This document shows positions 18,666-27,759 of a stretch of 32,797 bases of DNA, piece by piece. Made by a program: the position numbers and the translations under genes. The notes under the pieces were generated by a model. That model was not told where the DNA came from and searched no databases. It saw only the letters and a program-made list of their open reading frames with translations. The stretch's first letter is position 1; each line of letters begins with the position of its first letter. The stretch comes from an uncultured Lachnospiraceae bacterium (GTDB taxonomy: Bacteria; Bacillota; Clostridia; Lachnospirales; Lachnospiraceae): assembly GCA_946630035.1 (NCBI GenBank), contig CAMOYN010000002.1, forward strand, positions 1 through 32,797, read 5' to 3'.

Positions 18666-19856
18666 CTATTCCACGGAAATAATATCCGGGAGAAGATAGT
18701 AGAACGACGGATAGGAGGAGCGTTCATTCTCTAAAAAACCACCGTTCAGATCTATCGTAACGGAGGAATCCGTCGCACTGACCGCCGTCACGTCGGTTTT
18801 AAAGGCCTGACGTTTATTCCCCGTTTTAAACTGTCCGATCGCCTCGTCGATCTTCTCTTTCGTTCCGGGAGCCGCCAGCGCCGCATTCAGGTCCATCACC
18901 TCGACCCACCCATATTCAAATCCGGCGGATACATCGTTCCCATGAACATTCCCTTTTACCACACTTTCAATGGTCTCCCGGTTCAGCACCGCTTCCACCG
19001 CGGAGACAATATAAGGCGTCCAGTTGATTCTTGCCGCAATCAGCGCAGATCGCGGGGCTACTCCCAGCAGGCTCTGATTATAGGCGACATGGTACACATT
19101 ATGCGTCAGAGATGCCTCCTCGCAGGCCAGCACCGGACCGATGGTATCGGTGTGCTGCGATATAATCACACAGCCTTCCTGAATTAGTTCCTCCGTCATC
19201 CGCTTTTCCAGGGAAAAGCTGCCCCAGGTCCCGGTATAGCGCACGCGCATAAAGGCTTCCGGAGCCACGGAACGAGCCCCCAGGAGAAAGGCTGTATATC
19301 CGGAAATTACTTCCGGATCCGGGAAGGCAGCCACATAGCCGATGCACGCCTCCTCCGGAGTCAGGAGGCGACGATCGATCAGCTGCCGCAGAACACTGCC
19401 CGCAGCAATACCACTGACATACCGGGCCTGATAGGCTTCTCCCTTAAATGTGTGATAGTTTTCCGGGACACTCTCCTCACTCATATCCTTCCATGAGGCC
19501 TGGCAGAACTGCACCTCCGGATATTCCTTTGCCACCTCCAGGACCTGAGGGCTGTATCCATTCAGAAAAATGATACTGCAGCCTTTATTCACCAGATCTC
19601 TCAGAGGTTCTTCGGTTTCGTCATCCAGGACATTGCTGTGGCTTAGGATTTCAATGCGATCGTCATAAGTCTTTTTCAGCTCATCCGCTGCCAGTGAGAA
19701 ATTATAGGTGTACGAGGTACTTTCATCACTGTCATATACAAAACCCACATATATCTTTTCCTGCTCTACATTGGGATTAATCCACGTCTTGTAGACGTAA
19801 ACCAGGATCACTGCCAGCAGGCAGGTAGAAATCGTGGCAGCATATACACGCTTCAT
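18666..19856 (-). CDS. BMP/PnrA-like (Med family) substrate-binding protein, membrane-anchored, no lipobox
   Basis: IYVGFVYDSDESTSYTYNFSLAADELKKTY..., GEAYQARYVSGIAAGSVL, IGYVAAFPDPEVISGYTAFLLGARSVAPEAFMRVRYTGTWGS, NVYHVAYNQSLLGVAPRSALIAARINWTPYIVSAVEAVL; N-terminal TM (TISTCLLAVILVYVYKTW) without a lipobox Cys. Confidence 0.85.
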   Translation of the reverse strand: MKRVYAATISTCLLAVILVYVYKTWINPNVEQEKIYVGFVYDSDESTSYTYNFSLAADELKKTYDDRIEILSHSNVLDDETEEPLRDLVNKGCSIIFLNGYSPQVLEVAKEYPEVQFCQASWKDMSEESVPENYHTFKGEAYQARYVSGIAAGSVLRQLIDRRLLTPEEACIGYVAAFPDPEVISGYTAFLLGARSVAPEAFMRVRYTGTWGSFSLEKRMTEELIQEGCVIISQHTDTIGPVLACEEASLTHNVYHVAYNQSLLGVAPRSALIAARINWTPYIVSAVEAVLNRETIESVVKGNVHGNDVSAGFEYGWVEVMDLNAALAAPGTKEKIDEAIGQFKTGNKRQAFKTDVTAVSATDSSVTIDLNGGFLENERSSYPSFYYLLPDIISVE

Positions 19857-22800
19857 TTCTTCTCCTCCCCTCCGTCCGGTCCGGAAGCGGCTTCTGGCTC
19901 CGGTGAGTCTTTTTTCATGGCAGCTTCCTGGATTTTACGATCCTCCTCTACACGTCTGGCCACTTCTTCCTTTGTCTTCTGGTCCGCCTCACTGATCTCA
20001 GCTGCCTTCTCGCTGTAAAGTGCCTCCAGATCAATGATTCCCTTATCCACCAGGCGCAGGAAGGCATCCAGTGCGTTCGGATCAAACTGAGTCCCACGGC
20101 CACGTTTCATCTCATTCATAACATAATCCGTATCCATCTGATTCCGGTATACTCGATTGGATGTCATGGCGTCGAAGGCATCCGCCACACCGATGATACG
20201 GCCGATCAGCGGAATATCCTCCCCTTTCAGTCCCAGGGGATATCCCCGCCCGTCATAGCGTTCATGATGGAAGTTGGCTCCTTCCGCCACGTTTTCCACC
20301 AGTGTAAAATCCTTCAGGATATCTGCGCCCCGGGTAACATGAGACTTCATCTCCGCATACTCATCGTTGGTCAGACGGCCCACTTTGTTAAGGACATTAT
20401 CCCGGATACCGATTTTACCGATATCATGCATCTGGGCAGCCCTGCGCAGATTTTCCAGTCTTTTATCCCGCTGCCAGCCTTTGTAGCAGCCCATTTCCTT
20501 CGCAATCATGACCGAGTATTCGGCCACCCGCTTTGAGTGCTGACTGGTGCGTACATCCTTCGCGTCGACGGCATTGGCGATGGCCACCACAGTCTCATTG
20601 GCCATTTCCAGTTTCACTTTCTGTTTGTTGATCTGTCTCTGAACAAGCAGCCAGGTGATCCAGACGAAAAATGCTACAAGCACTGTCATCAGATAAACGG
20701 CAAAGCTTCTCTGTTCATACAGTTCACTCTTTTTAATCAGAGGCAGCTGTAATTCTTCCAGTATATTATCACCGGTACTGTCAAACACCGCCAGACGCAG
20801 CGTATACTGGCCGGAGGGAAGATTCGTATAGATCAGATGGCCCAGTTTGCTGTGGGGCATTAAGGTCCAGTTCTGGTCATATCCCTCCAGGATATATCCC
20901 ACATTCGGGTCCTGAATCGTATAATTCAGGATCTCCGGTTCAATCTCCAGCCGGTTCACCCCCTGATCCACCACGATGGACCCAGTCTGTTTCAGAGACT
21001 GCAGAGTATTATCAAAGTACAGTGAAGCGATGTGAATCCGGTAGGAATAGGTAAGCTGATTGTAACGGCGGGTATCAATAATATACATACCAGTATCACA
21101 GGGCAGGAACAGATCCCCCTGATCATCCAGGTAATTCCAGGAATTCGCCGTCAGAGCGGTGCTCAGCCCGCTCCGGGTATCCAGGAGCCGGAAGGGCATG
21201 TTTTCGCGATCTGCCACCAGATCATCCCGTTCCACGATATATACACCCGCACTCGACATGATCATCAGTATATCTCCATCCAGAGAACGGATATCGTAGT
21301 TGTTGTAGTAAGGGAAGTTCTTAATCGGCCGTGTTGTGTTATCTTCTTCCAGATAGCAGAGGCCGTTACTGGTAACCAGCATGACTCCGTCGGATTTCGG
21401 ATCCTTAATGGTACGGAGAATCACGCCGCTGGTCAGACCATTCGCCTGGGTGATCGTCTCCCGGATGGTTCCATCTTCAATGATCGCGATTCCGCCTCCG
21501 TCCGTACCGGCCAGGACCGTTCCGTCGCTTCTCTCGGTAATCGACAGAATCATCGTACTGGTGAGGCCGTCATGACTGCCGATCGTATGAACAACTTCGT
21601 GGTTACGGATAAATACGACCCCCGTGTCTGTTCCGGCTGCCAGTGTACCATCCGAAAGTTCCGTCGCCAGGCGGGCACGGTTTCCGATGCCGTGACTTTG
21701 CTCATCGTACTGCCAGATCTGCCCGTCGGGTGAAACTTCCAGGAGACCGGTACCATAGGTACAGATCCACAGGTCATCCTGACTGTCCACACAGAGACAA
21801 CGAATCCGCACATTCTTCAGCCGGGCTGTCAGCTCATTCTCTATCTGATTCCGGCAGGAAGAATCTACAATATCCAGACCATTATCCGTTCCGATATAAT
21901 AACAGTTCTGCCACCGGGTAATCGCATTCACCACACATCGTTCCATGCCAACCGTTCCATATACATCCTTAAAGGCGGAGTTTGCCATCCGCAGCAGTCC
22001 CAGACGGGTCGAAGTAAACCAGAGATTTCCCTGATAATCCTGCAGCATCTTATATATGGAAGCATTAAATTCATTGGTGTTGACCAGATGACACACTTTA
22101 TCCTTTCCCATATAGGCAACACAGTTATCGGAAGTGATAAAAAGAACGCCATCCTCCAGATAGTAGAGACGGTTTAAACGGGTAACCCCATCCAGGGTAA
22201 TCGTTTCTTTCAGTTCGAAACCGTTGTCCGCAATATCGTACCGATAGATATGATTGGTGGAGGTTCCCGCCATCAGGCTTCCATCCGGCGCGAAGGTACA
22301 GCAGTTAAACACTTCATCCACACCGGAAAGACGCAGGGAAGAAAGGATCCGCCCTTCCCGTAAGAGAAAGAGCCGTCCGTCCGATGTCAGAGCCGCGACA
22401 TGCCCCTGATCGTCTGCCGCGATGCACTCCGCATAGTTAATCTCACGAATGGTATTGAAAACTCTCAGGCCGTTATTCATGGCCAGGATCTGCATGCTGC
22501 TGGTCGTCCCGATATAGTAGTATCCGTCCGAGGACTGAATGATGGAACGGACAGAGTTCGAGGGCAGACCGGAATTCTGATCAATCACATTTACGATCTT
22601 CTCATTGATAGCAATGGAAAGGCCGTTATCATTGGTTCCGATCCAGAGCCGTCCTTCCTCATCCACATACAGGCAGTTTACATTTCGCACGGAATCATAA
22701 TTGCTGATCCACCGAAACTCCAGTCCATTGTAGCGATACAGTCCGGCATAGGTTCCGATCCACAGAACTCCGTCATTGGTCTGTACGATATCATTCGCCT

Positions 22801-23512
22801 GACCGCAGGGCAGTCCGTTATTTCCGGAATACACGGTCTTTACATAATCGTTGTAATCCGTGAAATCAATATCTGCGGCCTGCACAGACATCGTTCCGAC
22901 CCCCAGTCCCAGCAGAAGGATCAGGAAACATCCGGCCTTCGTCCGCCGGACAGCCACCAGCTCGTCTTCCTCGGTCAGCCTCCGGAAGATCTTCACTATA
23001 ATGAAAAGTATCAGCACCAGAAGCACCTTATCTGAAAACTCCACCAGGAGCTGTCCCACGATGGCACACAGCATAAAGGACCAGCCCAGACTCTGGAAGT
23101 ACTTGATGATGGCGTCTCCCCAGATATTATTGGTATAGCCCTCGTTGACAATCCAGTTCAGAGGAAGAGAAATCGCCAGGGCTATAAGCATCACTACCAG
23201 GGCGGTTCTCATGGCCTCATACAGATTATCCATCCATTGGTATATGCCGGCAAATCCCATTATCACGCCTATACCGATACTTGTCAGAGAATATGCCAGT
23301 GCCATTGCATTCATGTGCCCGTAGAGCAGATTACTTGTCAGCCCCAGCAGCGCCCCGCAGCTCGGGCCAGCCATATAACCATATAACATCGTCCCCAGGG
23401 AATCCATCCAGAACGGCCACTGAAAATGAGCTGCCAGAACCCTTCCGCCCACATTAAGTCCGAGACACAACAAGGCAAACAAAACGATCTGGTACGTCTT
23501 CCACTTTCTCAT
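19853..23512 (-). CDS. Multi-TM N-terminus + extracellular regulator beta-propellers + Y_Y_Y-like domain + TM + HD-GYP c-di-GMP phosphodiesterase
   Basis: Repeated blades such as GLPCGQANDIVQTNDGVLWIGTYAGLYRYNG; Y_Y_Y-like YILEGYDQNWTLMPHSKLGHLIYTNLPSGQYTLRLAVFD; TM AVYLMTVLVAFFVWITWLLV; HD-GYP HSKRVAEYS...MHDIGKIGIRDNVLNKVG...HHERYDGRGYPLGLKGEDIPLIGRIIGVADAFDAM. ATG 23512 has SD ggggagg. Overlaps the next gene by 4 nt. Confidence 0.92.
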   Translation of the reverse strand: MRKWKTYQIVLFALLCLGLNVGGRVLAAHFQWPFWMDSLGTMLYGYMAGPSCGALLGLTSNLLYGHMNAMALAYSLTSIGIGVIMGFAGIYQWMDNLYEAMRTALVVMLIALAISLPLNWIVNEGYTNNIWGDAIIKYFQSLGWSFMLCAIVGQLLVEFSDKVLLVLILFIIVKIFRRLTEEDELVAVRRTKAGCFLILLLGLGVGTMSVQAADIDFTDYNDYVKTVYSGNNGLPCGQANDIVQTNDGVLWIGTYAGLYRYNGLEFRWISNYDSVRNVNCLYVDEEGRLWIGTNDNGLSIAINEKIVNVIDQNSGLPSNSVRSIIQSSDGYYYIGTTSSMQILAMNNGLRVFNTIREINYAECIAADDQGHVAALTSDGRLFLLREGRILSSLRLSGVDEVFNCCTFAPDGSLMAGTSTNHIYRYDIADNGFELKETITLDGVTRLNRLYYLEDGVLFITSDNCVAYMGKDKVCHLVNTNEFNASIYKMLQDYQGNLWFTSTRLGLLRMANSAFKDVYGTVGMERCVVNAITRWQNCYYIGTDNGLDIVDSSCRNQIENELTARLKNVRIRCLCVDSQDDLWICTYGTGLLEVSPDGQIWQYDEQSHGIGNRARLATELSDGTLAAGTDTGVVFIRNHEVVHTIGSHDGLTSTMILSITERSDGTVLAGTDGGGIAIIEDGTIRETITQANGLTSGVILRTIKDPKSDGVMLVTSNGLCYLEEDNTTRPIKNFPYYNNYDIRSLDGDILMIMSSAGVYIVERDDLVADRENMPFRLLDTRSGLSTALTANSWNYLDDQGDLFLPCDTGMYIIDTRRYNQLTYSYRIHIASLYFDNTLQSLKQTGSIVVDQGVNRLEIEPEILNYTIQDPNVGYILEGYDQNWTLMPHSKLGHLIYTNLPSGQYTLRLAVFDSTGDNILEELQLPLIKKSELYEQRSFAVYLMTVLVAFFVWITWLLVQRQINKQKVKLEMANETVVAIANAVDAKDVRTSQHSKRVAEYSVMIAKEMGCYKGWQRDKRLENLRRAAQMHDIGKIGIRDNVLNKVGRLTNDEYAEMKSHVTRGADILKDFTLVENVAEGANFHHERYDGRGYPLGLKGEDIPLIGRIIGVADAFDAMTSNRVYRNQMDTDYVMNEMKRGRGTQFDPNALDAFLRLVDKGIIDLEALYSEKAAEISEADQKTKEEVARRVEEDRKIQEAAMKKDSPEPEAASGPDGGEEKK

Positions 23513-23527
23513 CCACAGCACCTCCCC

Positions 23528-24463
23528 TCAATTCAGAGAATACTGTTCAAACCAGCGGTTGTACTGATCTGCAGCCAGAACCTCATCTATAACCCCGTTC
23601 ACAAAATACATCAGCTGGATCTCACCTTTTGCAGCTGCAATCCGGTCTCCTTTATACTCCTCCATCAGAGTAAATTCAGGGATCGGTACAAACATAAGGC
23701 CACAGTCCGGGTGCAGAGTAATATGAGACGTGGCAATCGCAACATCGACAACGCCGGCATCCACTTTTCCCGTCTGCACCGCATCGATCACATCCGCAAC
23801 CGAATCCATCCGCCGGAACTGGCGGTAGAAAGGGGCGGCATCCACGGCCATGGACTCCTGCAGGGAACGGCTCTGGGCTGCGATATCCATCATCTCCAGA
23901 TCCTCGATACCGCGAATCTCCGGCTCTCTCTCCGCCCGGATCAACAGACCGCAGGTCGTCTCCTCTCCACTGTAGTAGTATCCCTTCGACATCTCCAGCC
24001 TGGCCGCCCGCGCTTCTGTAAAAGCCAGCGCCGAGATCGCCAGGTCATATTTTCCTTCTGCCACCGAATCCAGCACAGCGGAGAACTCCATCGGAACAAT
24101 CTCCAGTTCCACGCCCATCCGCTCCGCGATCCGCCGGGCCAGCTCCATGTCCGCTCCCACGTACTGATCCTGACCGGAGAGCGACTCGTCGATAAACTCC
24201 TGGGGAGGATAGTAAGGTTCCGTAGCCACCGTCAGTTTTCCTTTTTCCCGGATCATCCCCAGACGTCCCAGGGCATCCTCCGGAATTCCCTGAGAAACAT
24301 CCATGGATCCGTCCACATAGTTCCATTCATTCTCCACATAGACCGGTTCATCCAAAACCGGTGACTCGGCCAAGACCGTCTGAAAAGTAAGGCAAAGGCC
24401 AAGCACGGCAATAAGAAAAATCCCCATTCTCCCATCCCTTCGTTTTTTGCAATGGACCTCCAT
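23528..24463 (-). CDS. Extracellular solute-binding protein family 3 (PBPb/amino-acid-binding type), no lipobox
   Basis: REKGKLTVATEPYYPPQEFIDESLSGQDQYVGADMELARRIAERMGVELEIVPMEFSAVLDSVAEGKYDLAISALAFTEARAARLEMSKGYYYSG...; signal peptide MGIFLIAVLGLCLTFQTVLA. Confidence 0.88.
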   Translation of the reverse strand: MEVHCKKRRDGRMGIFLIAVLGLCLTFQTVLAESPVLDEPVYVENEWNYVDGSMDVSQGIPEDALGRLGMIREKGKLTVATEPYYPPQEFIDESLSGQDQYVGADMELARRIAERMGVELEIVPMEFSAVLDSVAEGKYDLAISALAFTEARAARLEMSKGYYYSGEETTCGLLIRAEREPEIRGIEDLEMMDIAAQSRSLQESMAVDAAPFYRQFRRMDSVADVIDAVQTGKVDAGVVDVAIATSHITLHPDCGLMFVPIPEFTLMEEYKGDRIAAAKGEIQLMYFVNGVIDEVLAADQYNRWFEQYSLN

Positions 24464-24514
24464 AAAACACCTCATATACGTGCAAGCCAATTGTAGAAAT
24501 ATTTTTTTGCGACT

Positions 24515-24543
24515 TTTATAGCCTTTTAGGTATATTTTTACAA
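24515..24543 (-). promoter_or_regulatory. Predicted sigma-A promoter of the binding-protein/HD-GYP operon
   Basis: Minus strand TTGTAA (24538-24543), 17-nt spacer, TATAAA (24515-24520). Confidence 0.6.
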
Positions 24544-24615
24544 ATAAATGATACCATATTGAGTATTGTATTTCAAGTAGAACCTATGGATCCCTATATT
24601 ATTGAGCAATTCCGG

Positions 24616-24645
24616 TTGACCAGAGGATTCCTCATACCTTATAAT
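24616..24645 (+). promoter_or_regulatory. Predicted sigma-A promoter of the divergent EAL gene
   Basis: TTGACC (24616-24621), 18-nt spacer, TATAAT (24640-24645). Confidence 0.65.
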
Positions 24646-24713
24646 AAATGAACTACAAACATATACATCTGACTCTGATCTACGCACCCAATGCGAACCG
24701 GAGGATACATATT

Positions 24714-27617
24714 ATGACAAAGCAGGAGTTCTGGGCACTGTTTTATGACCCGCAGGAAGAAGAGATTTCCCTCGCTGAAGAGATGAACCGCACTTCCTTT
24801 GATGAACTACTGGAAATCGATCTGGAAACCGGAAGATACCGCATCATCTATCATGTGCCGGAAAAATATCTGGGTACCTCACTGGAGGGTGATTTCCGCC
24901 GGTTTTATTTGTTTGCTCTGGAGCACTTTGTTCATCCGGAAGACCACGATGCCTATTCCGCCATGGTTGACCCGGACTTTCTCGCAGAACGTCTGAAAAA
25001 AGCATCCAACCGAGGGATTCTGAAAGGGCTCTTCCGCCTGAAAGGAAGCGACGAGAGCTGGATCTGGACCATGCACCTTCTGATATCCGGTACCGAGCTC
25101 GGCCTGCCGGAACACATCATCCGCTGTTATGTCTATGATATTCAGCGCCAGAAAGAACGCGTCCACGGTGAGATACCGGAATCCGAAGAAAGCTCCCATA
25201 CCAAGCATGAAGATGTCACCGGACTGCTGCTCGGCCAGGATTATTTCCGTCTGGTAGACAGCAAGCTCCCCCTCCTTACGGACGGCTGGTGCATCATCGA
25301 TATCGATATCGAACACTTCAAGCTGTTCGTGGACTGGTATGGGATGGAATCCGGGCGATATCTGCTAAGTCAGATCGGCGGGATTCTGAGGGAAGAAAGC
25401 AAAGCCAACGGAGGATTGCCAGGGTACCTGGGTTCGGAACATTTTTGCCTCGTCACTCCCTGCAACATGGAGCAGATCCGTTCCCTCCATGAGAAGATCC
25501 ACTCCCTGATCTCCACGCTCAGCATGATCGAAGGCTTCTCTCCCATCTTCGGCATTGCCCGGATCGATGGTTCCGCCAGCCATATTCTTGAATATTATAA
25601 TCATGCCGGCCTGAAGACCGAAGAGATCAAGGGAAACCTCCATAAACGGATCGATCTCTACGACGCCGGTCTCCATCGCAAGAATGCGGAAGAATATCAG
25701 CTTCTTTACGCTTTTCAGAATGCCCTTGACAATGGGGAGATCGGTTTTTATCTGCAGCCCCAGTACCGGGTTTCCAACCGCAAGATCGTCGGTGCCGAAT
25801 CTCTGGCCCGGTGGTGGAAAAAAGACGGAAGCATGATCAGCCCGGCCGTCTTTGTCCCCATTCTTGAGAAGCACGGTATCATCACCCGGCTGGATATTTT
25901 TATCTGGGAGGCGGTCTGCCAGTGGATCCGCCAGTGGATGGATCAGGGGCATCCCATCATACCGGTTTCGGTCAACGTATCCCAGATCGATATCCTATCT
26001 CTCGATGTCCCTGAACATTTCGCTTCCCTACTGAAAAAATACGAACTTCCCGTGGAGAGCATCAAAGTCGAAATCACCGAATCCGCCTATGTAGACAACG
26101 GGCTCTTTGTACAGGAGGCCGTAAGCAAGCTGCGCAAAATGGGCTTTATGGTCCTGATGGATGATTTCGGCAGCGGCTATTCTTCTCTGAACATGCTTCG
26201 CAGTCTGGACGTGGACCTGATCAAACTGGACGCTCAGTTTCTTAAGATTTCAGAAAATGAAGAACACAAAGGCATCAGCATTCTTGAGTCCATCATCAAC
26301 ATGACGCAGAATCTGGCCACTCCGATCATTGTGGAAGGTGTGGAGACCGAGGTGCAGGCCCGTTTTCTCTCCGATCTCGGCTGCCGGTATATGCAAGGCT
26401 TCTTATTTAACAGGCCCATGCCGGTAGAAGAATTCGAGCAGATTGCCCGGGATCCGTCTCACATCGACACCCACGGGTTTGTTTTCAAGGCCAATCAGCA
26501 GTTCCACACCCGGGAGTTTCTGGATGAAAACATCTACAGCGATGCCATGCTGAACAACATTCTGGGGCCGGTCGCTTTTTATAATGTTACCGGCGAGAGC
26601 CAAAAAAACATAGATATCATCCGTTTCAATGAGCAGTTCTATCAGCTCGTCGGTCTGGAAGTAGAAGATTTTGAAAAACGACGTTTTCACATTCAGGACT
26701 ACATCTATCCGGAAGATCTGCCAAAACTTTATGAACTGTTCCAGTATGCCACTCTCTACCGAAATGTCGGCGCCAAAGGAATCATCCGGGTCTACCGGCC
26801 CAGCGGCATGCTGGTCTGGTGGTCCCTGCAGATCTATTTTATTAATGAAGATATTCAGGGCCAGAAGTTCTACGGCAGCGCCCAGGATGTAACCGAACTG
26901 CAATTCATCCATTCCGATCTTCCCGGTGCCTACTATCGCTGTACCCTGGAAGACGAATTTGAATTCCTGTTCATAAGCAACAATTTCCAGCGAATCACCG
27001 GCTTTTCGGAGAATGAAATCAAGATTCTCTTCGACAACCGTCTTCTTCGCATGGTTCACCCCATGGACGCACCGCGGCTGATAGAGGAATCACAGGAACT
27101 CCTGCGCGGCAACCTGAACAGACTGCGTCCTTACCGGATTCAGCGCAAATGCGGAGATTATATCTATATGGCGGAGCAGACGCAGCTGACCGATCGTTAT
27201 GGCGAACTGTGCTGGCAGTGCATCGCCATTGATGTAACCGATGTGATGCATGTGAGAAATCAGATGCGTATTCTCTCCGCCCATTTAAAAGACACTATCC
27301 TCTTCCTTCATCGAACCACCGAAGGATTGATCTACGAAGTAGCCATACACGGACTGACCGAGGCTCTGGGACTGGACACCCAGGCCCTCCAGATCGCCCT
27401 GAACTCCGGAATCTTCTGCACCTGGGTGGAAGGCTATCAAAACATTCCTCATCAGGAATATACCGAAAGATTCATCCGGCAGATCGCCGGCAGTCAGAAG
27501 GAACTGAACCTCACCCTCCCGGATGGGAGAAAAACCACCCTCGTAGTCCGGGCCGATCTGGTAGGCGGGGAAAGAGGCGACATCGAATACATCGTTGTCA
27601 TCCGCCTCCACGAATAA
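24714..27617 (+). CDS. PAS - degenerate GGDEF - EAL - PAS-like regulatory protein (predicted c-di-GMP phosphodiesterase)
   Basis: GGDEF-like region with signature replaced (GYLGSEHFCLV); EAL with GAESLARW, VNVS, KVEITES, LMDDFGSGYSSL, DLIKLD, VEGVET, MQGF; PAS-type segments before and after. ATG 24714 has SD ggagg. Confidence 0.92.
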   Translation: MTKQEFWALFYDPQEEEISLAEEMNRTSFDELLEIDLETGRYRIIYHVPEKYLGTSLEGDFRRFYLFALEHFVHPEDHDAYSAMVDPDFLAERLKKASNRGILKGLFRLKGSDESWIWTMHLLISGTELGLPEHIIRCYVYDIQRQKERVHGEIPESEESSHTKHEDVTGLLLGQDYFRLVDSKLPLLTDGWCIIDIDIEHFKLFVDWYGMESGRYLLSQIGGILREESKANGGLPGYLGSEHFCLVTPCNMEQIRSLHEKIHSLISTLSMIEGFSPIFGIARIDGSASHILEYYNHAGLKTEEIKGNLHKRIDLYDAGLHRKNAEEYQLLYAFQNALDNGEIGFYLQPQYRVSNRKIVGAESLARWWKKDGSMISPAVFVPILEKHGIITRLDIFIWEAVCQWIRQWMDQGHPIIPVSVNVSQIDILSLDVPEHFASLLKKYELPVESIKVEITESAYVDNGLFVQEAVSKLRKMGFMVLMDDFGSGYSSLNMLRSLDVDLIKLDAQFLKISENEEHKGISILESIINMTQNLATPIIVEGVETEVQARFLSDLGCRYMQGFLFNRPMPVEEFEQIARDPSHIDTHGFVFKANQQFHTREFLDENIYSDAMLNNILGPVAFYNVTGESQKNIDIIRFNEQFYQLVGLEVEDFEKRRFHIQDYIYPEDLPKLYELFQYATLYRNVGAKGIIRVYRPSGMLVWWSLQIYFINEDIQGQKFYGSAQDVTELQFIHSDLPGAYYRCTLEDEFEFLFISNNFQRITGFSENEIKILFDNRLLRMVHPMDAPRLIEESQELLRGNLNRLRPYRIQRKCGDYIYMAEQTQLTDRYGELCWQCIAIDVTDVMHVRNQMRILSAHLKDTILFLHRTTEGLIYEVAIHGLTEALGLDTQALQIALNSGIFCTWVEGYQNIPHQEYTERFIRQIAGSQKELNLTLPDGRKTTLVVRADLVGGERGDIEYIVVIRLHE

Positions 27618-27663
27618 CCCATCGGAGCAGGGGGGCCGTGTCCCGGCAAAAGAATGTAAACAG

Positions 27664-27703
27664 AAGGGGCTTTCGCACGAAGAAATTCGTGCGAAAGCCC
27701 CTT
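27664..27703. terminator. Bidirectional terminator between convergent genes
   Basis: Perfect 18-bp stem aaggggctttcgcacgaa-gaaa-ttcgtgcgaaagcccctt. Confidence 0.85.
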
Positions 27704-27759
27704 TGTTGAGATCCGGTTTCCGTTACGCAGAATTCCGACACCTGCTAAGCCGTAGACTT

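Noticed and set aside
23426-24364. 312-aa plus-strand ORF
   Set aside because: Antisense to the SBP_bac_3-like gene.
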